From: Gigaspora rosea
Lineage: Eukaryota; Glomeromycota; Glomeromycetes; Diversisporales; Gigasporaceae
Length of the DNA: 64,000 nt
NCBI GenBank assembly: GCA_003550325.1
Contig: QKWP01000219.1
Span: forward strand, 230,554 to 294,553
Direction of reading: 5' to 3'
This document shows, piece by piece, positions 10,923 to 22,821 of this stretch (position 1 is its first letter; every line of letters starts with the position of its first letter). Position numbers and translations under genes: made by a program. The notes under the pieces were generated by a model. The model was not told where the DNA came from, did no database searches, and saw only the letters and a list, made by a program, of their open reading frames with translations.

Positions 10923-12070
10923 CAAACATGGCGTCGAAACGAAACCTACCCGAAACCAGTTTCGGAACGGTTCTAATCCGAAACTAGTTTCGGATTTTTT
11001 TAAAAAAAACCGAAACTCCGAAACCCGAAATCCCGAAACTATAATCCGAAACCCAAACCTATAATCCGAAACTCAAAAAATATAATATTGAAGCTTATAA
11101 ATTTATTATAAGGTTGCCTTATTTTTAATGATCCCAAAATGTAAAATTATTTTTGAATAAATTATAATATTATATAGATCTTTTTTTTAATTATGTTTTT
11201 GGCAATTTTTTTCACTACCTCAGTTTGCTCGAGGGGTGTTTTTAAAGCTGGTCAACTTTATTTTTAATATCATACCGTTATTACAACTGATAGCAAAATT
11301 CTAGGACGATAAAAAATTACCAATGATGAATTGATAAGTATTTTATGCCTTTTGATAACAACAATTCATTTAATTTTGCGGTAACCTATCAATTCTATCA
11401 TTAGTAGATATGGACGTACTAATTACTTATTATTACTTGAAATTGTACCCAGTTTTTACGTAATAAGTAAAAAAAAACTGATGCTTGCAAAAGCAACATT
11501 GATTGTCAGAATATAAACTTCGGAATTATACCTTTCATGTTGTACTTATGAATCATAACAACAAAAAGGACTGCACGCATGCAATAAATTGTTGGATGCA
11601 TTAAATTCTTTAAGGAGATACTGTATATATCATACATCAGTGTGATTAATGTATATTGAAGAGATACATAGCATACATCAGTGCATTTGATGTATAATTG
11701 AAAGAGATATATAATACATTAATGCAATCAATGTATATGGAAGTTGGGGTAGTTTTTGATGTTTAGGTGAGGTTTCGGTTCGAATGAGGTTTCGGGTGAG
11801 GTTTCGAGTTTCGGATAAGGTTTAGGAATTTATAATCCGAAGGTCGAAACTTCGGATTTGGCACTAAAGGGTATCAGCACCAACTTTGGAGAGAATAAAC
11901 AAATAAGTTATTGATGTTTTGGCAGTTTCGGGGTTTCGGTTGAGGTTTCGGGTTTCGGTCGAGGTTTCGGATTTCGGGCGAGGTTTCGAGTTTCGGATAA
12001 GGTTTCGGAAGCTATAATCCGAAACCCGAAACTTTCGGAATCGCCAAAAAAGGTTTCGGTGCCATCTTTG
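10923..12070. mobile_element. Non-autonomous hAT element, 8-bp TSD, GGTTTCGG subterminal arrays
   Basis: The terminal inverted repeats CAAACATGGCG and CAAAGATGGCA are flanked by a perfect 8-bp duplication ATGTAAAT (10915-10922 and 12071-12078), diagnostic of hAT transposition. Both subterminal regions (10940-11075 and 11770-12060) are filled with copies of CCGAAAC or its complement, in opposite orientation at the two ends, like arrays of transposase-binding sites (inference). The 800-bp middle is AT-rich and codes for nothing. The apparent ORF at 11908-12093 is just the CCGAAAC array read as codons. Confidence 0.88.
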
Positions 12071-12078
12071 ATGTAAAT

Positions 12079-13355
12079 AGAAACATTAATCACTAATTAA
12101 CAAATGATTGCGCAAAACGTGACATGATCACACATTGGCTACGCTTACGTTGATCAACTTTTCATAACACCAATCATTAAATGCAAAAATGTTGACACAC
12201 AAGCGGCTAAGCAACTAAAATTTACCACTATTTAGTCACAATGGTAACACTTTAAATGGCTTTTTCAATTAAAGCAAACCCGAAATTATCCGAGTTTACA
12301 TATTTAGAAATCATAGCCAATTGTGGCAACCAACCAAATGCAAGATTTTGTAGACGAACATCCTTGAACATTTTGGTAAACCATGCTCTCTGTTTTCACT
12401 TACAGAAAACTCCGTTCCTGGTATTTGGGATCTCTAGCCGTAATACAAATTATATGTCAGAAATGTTTGACTTTACAGCAAATTAACGACAACCTAGCAA
12501 ATATTATTTGGGATTCTACCAAATCTCCAACTAGTAGGTTTGGGTCGCAATCTTAAATACTACTGTAGAATATATAAATACTTGTGTAATATCGATCCCG
12601 AAGGTTATTGGATTCGATTTTAGATTAATATTCTGAACAAATCAAAACAAATTAAAGAAAGTTAACTAAAACTCTTATCTAAAGTACAATATAGATGCTA
12701 TTATATGCCTTTACCAATGTAAAGTAAAACATGTTTTTATTAATTTAGTCTCTTAGCTAATATAATATCATAGGTAACAAAATTGACTACAATAACTTAT
12801 ATTCAATGGTGTATCAAATCTAAACTTAAATCTTGCATAAATTCATCATTATACACCACTATCTACTAAAAAAAACCTTCGAAATTGGTACGTTCCTTAA
12901 ACCTAAGTTTTATACTGAAAACTACCATTTTGAAATTAACTAGCTGCGCATTCTATCATTTGTATAATTCTATTTTTTTCGAATCTTTCTGTATAATGTA
13001 TACAATAAGACATATATATTCTAGTGCCTTTACCTCATTACCTCACTTAGATTGTCAGTTTAAATGTTTTTACATTTTTTTTTTTTTTTTTTTTTTTTGT
13101 CTCAAAAAACAAAATTTTGTCGACATAGTGGGCTTTTGCCTTGTAACTTACTTACAACCTCTGTAGATAAATCATAATGTGAAGGTCATGGAATTAAGCT
13201 GATATTATTATAGCACGGCACAAAAACTTCAAGTTTACTTAGTACACTTTGCTGTGTTCATGAAAGAGTTGACCAACTGTAAAATCATACAAAATTTTTT
13301 TTAATTGATGATCCGATAGTGTGATCATAGTACAGATTCTTACATATAAATCCTA
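12079..13355. other. Non-coding stretch with a long poly-T
   Basis: No gene is supported. A T homopolymer of about 27 bases at 13072-13098 could be the tail of an old minus-strand retroposon, but I find no flanking duplication. The ORFs at 12256-12486 and 12885-13166 lack any family signature. Confidence 0.5.
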
Positions 13356-13733
13356 AAATGTAGGAATGAAGCTGCACGGCCAAGGAAAATTTTTTTACTA
13401 AGTTAATGAGTCATGTCTACTAAGTGAAAATTGTAGAGCTCATTGAGACGAGCCTAACAGTAGTTTGATCACCGAAATCGGCCCAGTAGTTGCTGAGATA
13501 ACTTCGAAAAATGATTGTCCGACTATATGTAAACAATAGGTTTGTTTACATAAAATTTTATATAGTCGACCAATCGTTTTTGAAGGTATCTCATCATCTA
13601 CTAGTCCGATTTCGATGATCTAACTACCGTTAGACTCGTCTAGATGAGCTCTACAATTTTCACTTAGTTGACATAACACATTAACTTAGTAAAAAAAAGT
13701 TTTTCTTGGGCGGGCAGCTTCATTCCTACATTA
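13356..13733. mobile_element. Palindromic MITE, core family 1
   Basis: The whole 375 bp is an inverted repeat: ATGTAGGAATGAAGCTGC at the left, its complement at the right, and the centre near 13545 (TAAACAATAGGTTTGTTTA). TA flanks both sides. The core, with TGTAGAGCTC and CGAAATCGGCCCAGTAG, is clearly related to 54990-55340, although the outer ends of the two elements differ. Confidence 0.8.
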
Positions 13734-13742
13734 TAGAATTTA

Positions 13743-13995
13743 GACCGTTTGAAGTTGATTCTTTGGCTAACATCAGTTTTCCAGAACACTCGGGAGGGGG
13801 GAGGAGGGTAAAATGAAATGAACATATGAAACGAATATATAAAAATGAACAAAAATGGGTCAATTTATTGGTTGATATAAATCAGGTGACTGGTGAGAGT
13901 CATCTAGCGTTTTGATTGGCTGTTCGTTTTCGGGGGAGGTGGGGAGACTTCAGCTGGGGGGTGATGTTAACCAAAAAATTAACTTCAAACGGCCT
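13743..13995. mobile_element. MITE family A, copy 1 (TA-flanked)
   Basis: The ends GACCGTTTGAAGTTGATT and AATTAACTTCAAACGGCC(T) are flanked by TA (13741-13742, 13996-13997). It has the same body as 17880-18140 but lies in reverse orientation. The copy is only about 8 bases from the neighbouring palindromic MITE. Confidence 0.85.
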
Positions 13996-13997
13996 TA

Positions 13998-15389
13998 CAT
14001 AATAATTTGCGTTGTTACACTGATCACATTATTGATTTGTAGCGGATCATTATATCGTCTGATTGGTTAATTTTTGTAGATCACCTGTGATTATTAGCCA
14101 ATCAAATTCATAGCTTTATTACGAAAAACTACAAGGAAACTATAGCCTTATATATGTAGAAAAAATGCATAAAATTAAAAAAATGTATATTCGAGAAATA
14201 CAGTATGCTATAAACATATAAAGAAAATATAATAAGACGATTATTACTTTTAACAAGCTTAAACACTCTATATTTCACTATAGATAAACTAAGACCTTTA
14301 ACAAATCTTAATACTGTAATACGCTTCAAGAACTAATCTAACTTAAAGCCTATCCTATACATTATATTAGGTCTCCTATTAACAATCTTGTTTTGTCTAA
14401 AAACCCAACTTAAGATCTTTTAATCTTAAAAAAAGAAAGATAGTTATTTTCGTTAGAAACTGTTTCTATTTAGCAGTTTAAAATTTAGAAAAGGCTTTTT
14501 TTTTCTTTACCTAGTTCAAAAAGTAATTATTAAGTTAACTCCTCTTAAATTAGAAGTTTGCTTTCTAACAACTCTTCGAAGTTAGAAATGATATTTGTTA
14601 AGAATAGGTACTTGTGTAATGTTATGTTCTTAAAAAGTACTCTAAACCATATAAATAAACTAGCATATTAGCCCGTGCCTCCGGCACGGGGATAAGAAAT
14701 TAAACCAGTAGTCAATTTAATTAATGCATGGTAATTTATTAAAGAAGTAAATAATCATAATTATTATACATTGTTCTGAAACACAATTGTTAAAGTGAAA
14801 AGAATTAAACTTCTTATGCTGGTAATTTGATAAAATTTGTAGATCACTGCATACACATACAATTACTTCAATCACTTGAACAATTACCTGGTTGCATGAT
14901 TTTGTAATAATTTTAGTGAGCATAGATATGGCCAAAGTAAATTGAATTTTTGGCCAAAAAATGCATTTTACAATCTTTTACGATCTTGTACAATCACGCA
15001 ATCGGACAATTGTATAGGTATCAAAAGTATATATGTTGTGAGGGGCTCCGTCCCAAGCCTTTTTTTATTTATTTATTTAGGATATTTTTCCACTGTTTAT
15101 ATCGTTACGATAGTATTATGTCTCCTAGTATTAGTCATTGTTTGTTAGATTCGGTATAGCCCCAAATATAATAGGAATGTACTGTAACAATTTCCTGTAT
15201 GAGCACATTGTAACTGCGCATGCCAGAGTCACTTTGCAGTTTTTGACCTTGGCATTTCGCTGCTATTATTTGTTTATTCTCTTCAATAAACAATAGATTT
15301 TCACATGGTAACTTTGCCCACTAATAGTTACAATACAGTTCCTAAAGGTGTCATAATCATAGTGAGTCAGAGACGACTCAATAGAATTA
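13998..15389. other. Non-coding; one unit of the 16-kb tandem repeat
   Basis: I see no supported gene. The sequence near 14770-14830 (AAGTGAAAAGAATTAAACTT) is a lone relative of the repeat array at 16185-16620. A small GC hairpin CCCGTGCCTCCGGCACGGG lies at 14673-14691. Confidence 0.5.
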
Positions 15390-15590
15390 GGAGAGACTAA
15401 CTGAATTATTTGCTTTACATTACTCCTCTCTCCCCTTCCAGAGTTGGTCCACATAGTAAAATTTTAAAAAAATTTTTCTGAATTGTTCCGTGAGAGTATA
15501 AAAATTTTTAAAAATCTTCCGTGCACTATGTGTATTAAAATATGAGCGATAGGAGGTAATGTAAAACACAGAATCCAGTTGGTCTTGCCT
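15390..15590. mobile_element. MITE family C, diverged copy
   Basis: The right end AATCCAGTTGGTCTTGCC matches the family-C inverted end, and the left end (GAGAGACTAACTGAATTATT) is a worn version of it. The body matches 26243-26499 (CACATAGTAAAATTTTAAAA, then CCGTGAGAGTATAAAAA). Confidence 0.7.
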
Positions 15591-16184
15591 TAGTAGAGTT
15601 AGTCTAAAATTCATGTATTTATTAAAGTATAATACCCCTTTTTGCTTCAATAAAGAATTAATTTAGTGTAGTTCAACTCAGTGTGAGTTTTAGTAAAGTT
15701 AAACACGGTTTAGTTCTAACCTTCGAAATCAGAGTAGAAGTGTTAGCTCTAGTATTCTCAATATAGACTTTGAGTCCAAAGTAGTTAGCGCTATAAACCA
15801 ATAATTCCCTACAATGCATCGAATTCATATTAGCCTAATCCCGTGATCATGCGATGATCATTAATGATTGACTGGAACCTTCTCGCACTTATGCCCTTAT
15901 GCCCTAGGAACAAAGAAGAAGAGATATATAAATAGAGTGGACTTAAAATCATCAACCAAAGACTTTTATAAGAAATCAAGAAATATTTAGCTTTGCTTTG
16001 ACACGCCACAGCAAGACCCTAAAGAACCTCGAGACCCAGATCAAATCAACCACGCCTCTTTCTGCTTGCCAATTCAAGGTTCAGGCATCTTGCGCAATTA
16101 AAGGATATTGGTTTAGTTGGATAGAGGTGTTGTTAGTGTTTCTAGCCATAGACCCTATTCCCACCACTTTCACAACGATTAAGT
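15591..16184. other. Non-coding; promoter-like block
   Basis: AGATATATAAATAGAG near 15922 is a TATA-like box followed by A/C-rich sequence like a retrotransposon leader, so a solo LTR is possible. No ends or duplication were found. The 74-residue ORF at 15998-16222 runs into the tandem array and is not convincing. Confidence 0.3.
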
Positions 16185-16620
16185 TAATCATACATCGCCT
16201 TGAAACAAAATCATCAAAGTGAACAGAATTAAACTTCATACTCACCCTGATGATTTATTGAATGATTAGATGATTTCTTGAAACACAATCGTTATAGTGA
16301 ACTGAATTAAACATAATATTCACCTGGTAATGTTATTGAATGCTTAAATGATTAAGGTTAATCATGCATTGTTTGAAACACAATCGTCAAAGTGAACAGA
16401 ATTAAACTTCATATTCATTCTGGTAATTTATTGAACGATTAAATGATTATAGTTAATCATACATTCTCATCGTTAAAGTGAACAAAATTAAACATCGTAC
16501 TCACCCTGGTATTTATTAAACGAACAAATGATTATGGTTAATTATACATACATTCTCTTGAAACCCATTGTTAAAGTGAAAAGAATTAAAATTCATACTC
16601 GCCCTGGCGGTCTGTTACAG
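16185..16620. repeat. Tandem repeat, about 78-98-bp units, five copies
   Basis: The block AAAGTGAACAGAATTAAACT recurs at about 16218, 16296, 16391, 16477 and 16575, each followed by TCATACTCACCCTGG-like sequence and a GATTA..GGTTAATCATACAT spacer. Copies differ by small indels, so the array is old. Confidence 0.85.
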
Positions 16621-16639
16621 ATCTTTTTTTTTTTTGTCA

Positions 16640-17877
16640 GCTGACAGAAGTCAACTGATCGAAAAGATAACTAATCAGGGATATGCCAGAAACGAACTGG
16701 TCAGGCAAATTGTTTTTTAAAATCACCCTAATGCACAACATATATAAAAAAACTTGGTTGCGAAAAACAGGATTCACGGGTATTAATTCGTCTGCTGTAA
16801 TCATCGCATTAGGATGAAACTTGAGTTGTGAGGTAGTAAATCCGCTTGCATATTTTGAATTCTAGTAATAAAAAAAAAAATCATAACATATTTAGTTAGT
16901 GCAATTCCGAAAGACAATAATAAAAAAACATTTTTTATTGCGATTGTCATGCACATTAATCGAGAGAAAAACCTGTTAAAGCGATGTTTGGTTAAATAAT
17001 TTTCATACAATAGATAAATATAGTACTATGAGATGCGCATCATAATGTTTAAGTGCAGAATTTAACGTTTCATAGTGTTAATGCTATACATATGTACATA
17101 ATGTTTACGAACATTTGAACGAATTCACAAATCAAAATATCTCTCTGCTACTCATAGGCTAATTCGCACCATTATTATTGTAATATAGATTCTCTTATTC
17201 ATGTTTTTATTATCACTGTTATTGCACTTGCGATTAAATGTATGTACAGTACTTTGTGCAATTTCATTTTTTCTACAAAAATCATTTATCGTACGTACGT
17301 ACATACATACGACACATGCATGACGCTTTCATTCACCGCACGTGCGAATGCAACTTGCATATATGATGTAAACGAATAGATAAAAAAAGCAAAAACCTGT
17401 TAGGTAGAAACCTGTTCCTGAAACTTCACCATTGTTACCATAGGTTATTCAACACCGTCATCTAATGAAAGGGTTATCCGGCACCTGAAAATTTTTTTAT
17501 CCCCCATCCTTTCCTTGCAGTATAGATTACCCGGGCAATTGATTTGCATTAGCCAATCAGACGAATTTCTGCCTATGAGGCGGATCATCAAATTAAATCA
17601 ATTATGTAACGATCTACAAAATCGGGACACTCGGGTCGGTCCTACTTGTTACAGGTATTCCGAACATCAAAATTCTAAATCCCGAAAGAACAAAATCCCA
17701 ACTAGGATACCCCTAAAAAAAACTACGTAATTGAACTTAAATTTAATCCGACCAATTTCTCTTCGTTTGAATATAAGTAAAATATGTCAAAATTTACTTA
17801 TACTACAATTTTTGAATATGCACGTTGGCCATATATTCATTAATTCTTTTTTTGTAGAGAAATACATTTATGAAATT
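16640..17877. other. Non-coding stretch
   Basis: No gene is supported. GTACGTACGTAC-type runs occur near 17291. The ORFs at 16801-17010 and 17515-17730 have no recognisable family. Confidence 0.5.
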
Positions 17878-17879
17878 TA

Positions 17880-18140
17880 GGCCGTTTGAAGTTAATTTTT
17901 TGGTTGACATCACCCCCCCCCTTCAGCTGAAGTCTCCCCCCACCTCCCCCCGAAAACGAGCAGCCAATCAAAACGCTGGATGACTCTCGCCAGTCACCTG
18001 ATTTATATCAACCAATGAAATTGGCCCATCTTTGTTCATTTTTATATGTTCGTTTCAATGTTCGTTTCATTTTACCCCCTCCCCCCTCCCGAGAGTCCTG
18101 TAAAAGTGATGTCAACCAAAGAATCAACTTCAAACGGCCT
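17880..18140. mobile_element. MITE family A, copy 2 (best preserved)
   Basis: The terminal repeats GGCCGTTTGAAGTTAATTTT and the complementary CAACTTCAAACGGCCT are flanked by TA (17878-17879, 18141-18142). The interior is C-rich on one side (CACCCCCCCC, CTCCCCCCACC), unusual in this AT-rich window. TA duplication and size (261 bp) fit a Stowaway-like Tc1/mariner MITE. Confidence 0.88.
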
Positions 18141-18789
18141 TAATAATTTATTGGCTACTTCGACAAATTCATTATTGCATATACAAGGAAAAAAAACTAC
18201 ATGAATTGTTGCTATTCCCTATAAAATGTATTTTTATTTTAGCTAATTTTTTTGTTAATTTCGGATAAATTATTTACACGTATAAAAATATAAGCGTTAG
18301 CAATTTTTACTATCGTAAATATTTTGTGTCAAAACACTTAAAAGTATAGATTCTTTTGAACTAAAAAATTTTTTTCTTTTTTTTTCTTCTAAGCATTCAG
18401 TACAACTAATGATGGCAACCATTGCAATACTCAATTGGCATTGGACATCAAAAATGTCAGAACGAAAAGCAAAAAAAAATTATTATTTTTATTAAAATTG
18501 ATTATTAATGAATCTCTACTACTTGTAATTCTCCAACCGCCAAAAAAAATGTAGCCTTTAAAACGCTTTTGATTGGTTGCTTAGTGATCTGGTGGTTACA
18601 TGCTTTTGTGTAGATCGTTAATCGCCGCCAAAATTAAGCATTTAAAATACCATTGATTGGTTGATTGTATATTCGATGATTACAGGTGCATGTAAGTTAT
18701 TGTATAATTTATATTATTGTATGTGTGTAGTAAGTTATGGGAAGTATATATATTATTACGGTATTAATAATTATATTGTTGGCTATGCG

Positions 18790-19013
18790 ATGTAGTAATT
18801 GTGTTAAAACTATGATGTATGCGTTGAAGTATAACGATGTAGTAACTATAATTATGTTATGATGTATGCATTGAGATAGCGATGTAGTAATTGTGTTACA
18901 AGTAGTAGAGATTATGATGTATACGTTGTGGTATAACGATGTAGTAATTATGTTATTAGTAATTATATTATGATGTATGCATTGAGGTATAGCAATGTAG
19001 TATATGATAATTT
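18790..19013. repeat. Degenerate tandem repeat, about 55-70-bp units
   Basis: TATGATGTATGCATTGAGGTATAGCGATGTAGTAATT-like units recur about four times (TGATGTATGC or TGATGTATAC each followed by CGATGTAGTA or CAATGTAGTA). Confidence 0.75.
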
Positions 19014-19739
19014 ATGACGAATTAATTACGTAATAGTATACACATAGTAAGTGTGGTGTCCAAAAATTTGCATTTTGTGTAACTCGAATCACTCCGGCGA
19101 TTCGGATTCAGACCTCAGATCGAACCTGCAGAACATTAACACTAGCTTTGTACTACCGAGTAATATTGTAGCAAAATTACAATCCAAGTAATTTTACTTG
19201 GTACACGGTTAGCACGTTTGTTAATAAAATTTGTTGAAATTTGGTGATTTCAGGCAAAATTATTTAGACGGAGTAGTTTGGGTTACAAGATATGCAAAAT
19301 TTTTTGAACATTACTAACTAATACACATGTAAACTGCGAAATAGTGCATGATAAATCTTCTATGCCATCTAATTCAGAGTTTGTCCGTTTAAACGTTTTT
19401 TATTGGTTATTTCAGAAAAATGTGACCATATTGTAGGAAAACAATACGAATATTAGCTAATAAGAAGATGGCATAGTTGTTACAGAAATGCGAAAACTTA
19501 AATAAGACCTACCAATTTTATCTATCTACCTATCTTTATATGGGTAATTATTTTTTGAATCCTACTAAAATGTTTGTTACGCACTATATAAATTCACAAC
19601 GATGTTCGAAAGTTCATCATTTACTAATTTTGGAACTGCATTTCTATATTCTAATTAGTAGTCAAATTATTACACATTTCCGGATAACATTTACTACATT
19701 CCTGCATTATGAATTCCCATTACCACATTCCTTATAAAT
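19014..19739. other. Non-coding stretch
   Basis: No gene recognised. The 86-residue ORF at 19477-19737 has no family signature. Confidence 0.45.
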
Positions 19740-20610
19740 GTCGTAGCTCTTACCTCATTCTTGGTAATTGGGTAATTCTAAATGGGAACATATAAAAAGG
19801 ATCGTTTGTGTATTTGTATAAACCGCTCTCCCAGTATTAATAAATACATTTGTTTATAATTCTCTGAACCCTTAATAGTTGTGACCCAGTAGCTAAATTG
19901 GCGGGCGAAGTTCTTGAAGTCTCTCCTAAGGTCACAACAATATACATGATTTTTTTTTATAGTAAATCACCACAACAATAGTCGGTAAGTTTTGTAACCA
20001 AATTCTTACATTAAATTGGATAAAACAACTGTTAATCCAATATGGAATCTGAAAACATGAGTCAGTCAGTCCTATTTTTTTTTAATTTATTGTAAATTAG
20101 CAGAATAATATTTACTGTATATTTAAAATTATGCAAGGTTAATTTTTATTATACACAACAAGGATTCAAAAAATGGATGGCAACCACATTTTTTCCGTCA
20201 CCTTATCACCAATTACGGGAAATTAAGGTATCTATCGAATAAAAATGAAAAAAAATTTGACTAATTCGATCTAAAAAAAAATTTTTTTTGTAAAAAACTG
20301 AAAAAAAATAGATCAAGTAATAAAGAAAATTTTTTTTTAAAAAACCGAAAAAATGGGTCAGCGAACAATGCAAAACGAAAAATCAAATTTAAATATCCAA
20401 ACCCTTAATGGTTTTGGCCCAGTAGTTAAATTGGCAAGTAGAGTTCTTGAAATCTCTCCCAAGGCCACGAGAACGTATGTAAATTTTTTTACAGTAAATC
20501 ACCACAATACAATAATAGTCAGTAAGTTTATAGCTAAAACTATACAAAGTCGATTTTTATTTTGCATTATTTAAAGTCTAAAAACATGGGTCGGTCAATT
20601 GTTTGTTTTT
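19740..20610. repeat. Duplicated block with tRNA-like segment and MITE-D-like insert
   Basis: A segment at about 19868-20075 is repeated directly at about 20400-20610 (CCCTTAAT, CCCAGTAG, TAAATTGGC, AGTTCTTGAA, then AGTAAATCACCACAA). In the first copy TTGTGAC and GTCACAA could pair like an acceptor stem 59 bases long, too short for a tRNA but possible for a tRNA-derived retroposon. Between the copies lies sequence related to the MITE at 26800-27186. Before the block, a TATA-like ACATATAAAAAGG (near 19789) and AATAAATAC suggest an LTR remnant. Confidence 0.55.
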
Positions 20611-20885
20611 TTTTTTAACGAGGACACTAGAGTTCAATAACTATAGCATCTGTAAATTTATAAATTTATAGATTTCACGAATCTGGACTGGGCCCGAATC
20701 TAAGTGATACGAGTTTGGACCCTAACTTTAGATCCGAATCAACGTTTGAACAAGGTCCGGATCTTTAAAAATATCCACCCAGTCTGAATCATGCGGAACA
20801 CTACATACGAATGTAGAAAACCTTTATAAATTAACTAATACGAATTAATTATTTAGATAACTTTACGAAAAATAAACAATCTCAC

Positions 20886-20888
<3 letters not shown>

Positions 20889-20928
<40 letters not shown>
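20889..20928. repeat. Poly-A tract of 40 bases
   Basis: An uninterrupted A40 run. It could be a retroposon tail, but the sequence before it shows no recognisable element and no flanking duplication. The following 250 bases are also A-rich. Confidence 0.9.
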
Positions 20929-20930
<2 letters not shown>

Positions 20931-21474
20931 TTGGTACCTGTTATCAAAAAACAAAAAAAAAATTTTTATTAATTGACAATTAATCAACCAAACATATATT
21001 ACAACCTTAAATAATGTAATTAATTATTGTATTTATTAACAAATTAAAATAGCCAAAAACACATAGTACGAAAATAAAAAAAAATTTATAACAAACGAAA
21101 TAAAACAGCACAATCCACAAGACACTATAAACTACAAATAAAAACACAACGAACTCATCTCAAAAAAAATAAAATAAAATCTAATTCAATTGAATCTTTT
21201 CCACGTGCCGAAGGCACGAATCATATGCTAGTATTATAGTAAACATCATCATTTTACAACAAAATTTAAGCTCAGCTACGTAAGTTTTTTTTAGGAGAAC
21301 ACTAGGTTCATCTACAAAATTCCGAAGAGATAACATCCCGAAAACTAAACCCCAAAAAAAAAACTTCATAAAAATTCATAATTATGTTTTCGGGATATTA
21401 TCTCTTTGGGATTTTGTTCTTTCGGGATTGAGTACATCGAGATTTAATACTATCAGGATCATGATGTTCGGGAT

Positions 21475-21985
21475 TAGTGATGTGCCATTTATATGATACC
21501 TGAAAATTTTTAGCGAACAGTACGTACAGTACGTACATTTTACTTATTCGCGCGGGTAACACAAACCAAAAAAGGAAATCCGATTTCGTAAATAAACTAA
21601 GTGCGTGAGATAAATATTTAGTGTTAGGGCCTTAACGTTAGAAGCTATAGGGTTAGAATGATGCTTAATATAAGTAAAATTTCATTCCCGTCATTTTTAA
21701 TTAGTGCACCAAGATCGATTTAAACATTGGTTTTTGCTTTTTTCTTTTACGCGTGTCCGAATTCTTCGTCGGGCTGATCCGGAATAGTCAAATTTTGCAC
21801 TCTCCGATTGGCTATTTCCTCTCCAGGAGCTTGTATTACCCCGCGCAAATAAGTGGATGCACAGTACGTACTGTACGTATAGTTCTTTTCTGGCATTTGA
21901 TTGGTTGGAACAAGTGATCGGCAAAAATTTTAGCGTACAGTACGTACAGTACAGTACGTATAGTACTGTACGCGGCACATCACTA
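21475..21985. mobile_element. Non-autonomous hAT element with 8-bp TSD
   Basis: The ends TAGTGATGTGCC and GGCACATCACTA are perfect inverted repeats, flanked by the exact 8-bp duplication TTCGGGAT (21467-21474 and 21986-21993). The subterminal regions carry many GTACAGTACGTAC-type palindromes. Part of the interior (TTTTAATTAGTGCACCAAG) recurs at the right edge of the window near 63916. Confidence 0.9.
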
Positions 21986-22129
21986 TTCGGGATACGTATT
22001 GACCCAAAATCATCGGATTCGAATGTCCTCCATGCTGCATGTGTATATCGTGTGACTGTTGTTATTAAAATTAATTTGACTAAAGTGTATAACGATCTGA
22101 TTCTTTTAATCAAAATAAGTATTATGGTA

Positions 22130-22228
22130 ATTATTGGTCCATCTGATCTAACCTTGAATAGTCCTAATTGGACCTGGACTGAGGTCTAATCCGATCTTTT
22201 AGAAGATCGGATGGACCGATTAACAGCC
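22130..22228. repeat. Small inverted-repeat element (GGTCCATC type), copy 1
   Basis: TTATTGGTCCATCTGATC is mirrored by GATCGGATGGACCGATTAA. Two relatives occur at 25086-25192 and 25561-25640. Confidence 0.6.
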
Positions 22229-22764
22229 CAATAAATGATTCATTCATTCAAAATTCATTATCAGTGTTTAAAAATCTATATTCAGAATATACAGCGACCG
22301 AATGAAAATTGCAAAAAATGTTCTTGGAAACTGTGGATTCTTTCACAGTATTCGGTACCCGCGTGACAAATAATGCAGATCAATATTTAAAATGCTATTT
22401 ATATATATGCGTGATGTTTATCCACGTGATTTCCTTTTTTATTATACATGACATTGCATCACAAAGGGTACTTTGACGAATGGAATACGATATGTGATAT
22501 ACTGAATTTCAATATGTTTACAAAATTTTCGCATATTTGGTATAAAATTGGATGTTAAACGTTTTAATCACACATGTGCGCGTGAAAATAATTAAATATT
22601 CGAATATCGGTCAAAAATTGAATGAATATACAGATAAATTCATTATATACTCAATATAAAATATATAATTTATTTACAATACATAAAATTTTTAAATTAC
22701 TTTTTCTAATTTTACATCAAAATTGAATAACATATAACTAGTTTAGATTTATTGACACAATTCC
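22229..22764. other. Upstream non-coding region of the membrane-protein gene
   Basis: An AT-rich spacer without ORFs or repeats that I can identify. Confidence 0.4.
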
Positions 22765-22773
22765 TATATATAT
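22765..22773 (+). promoter_or_regulatory. TATA-like box before the membrane-protein gene
   Basis: TATATATAT lies 49 bases upstream of the ATG at 22822. In sequence this AT-rich it may be fortuitous. Confidence 0.35.
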
Positions 22774-22821
22774 TGCGTTTTAAAATCTTTTACTGTTGGC
22801 TTTTTCTTCTCTTCATATAAC

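Noticed and set aside
11908..12093. 61-residue ORF rich in E, T, P and K
   Set aside because: A direct reading of the CCGAAAC subterminal array of a hAT MITE.
19881..19940. Candidate tRNA gene (TTGTGAC paired with GTCACAA)
   Set aside because: Only 59 bases, no anticodon or T-arm that folds properly; kept only as a tRNA-like retroposon hint.
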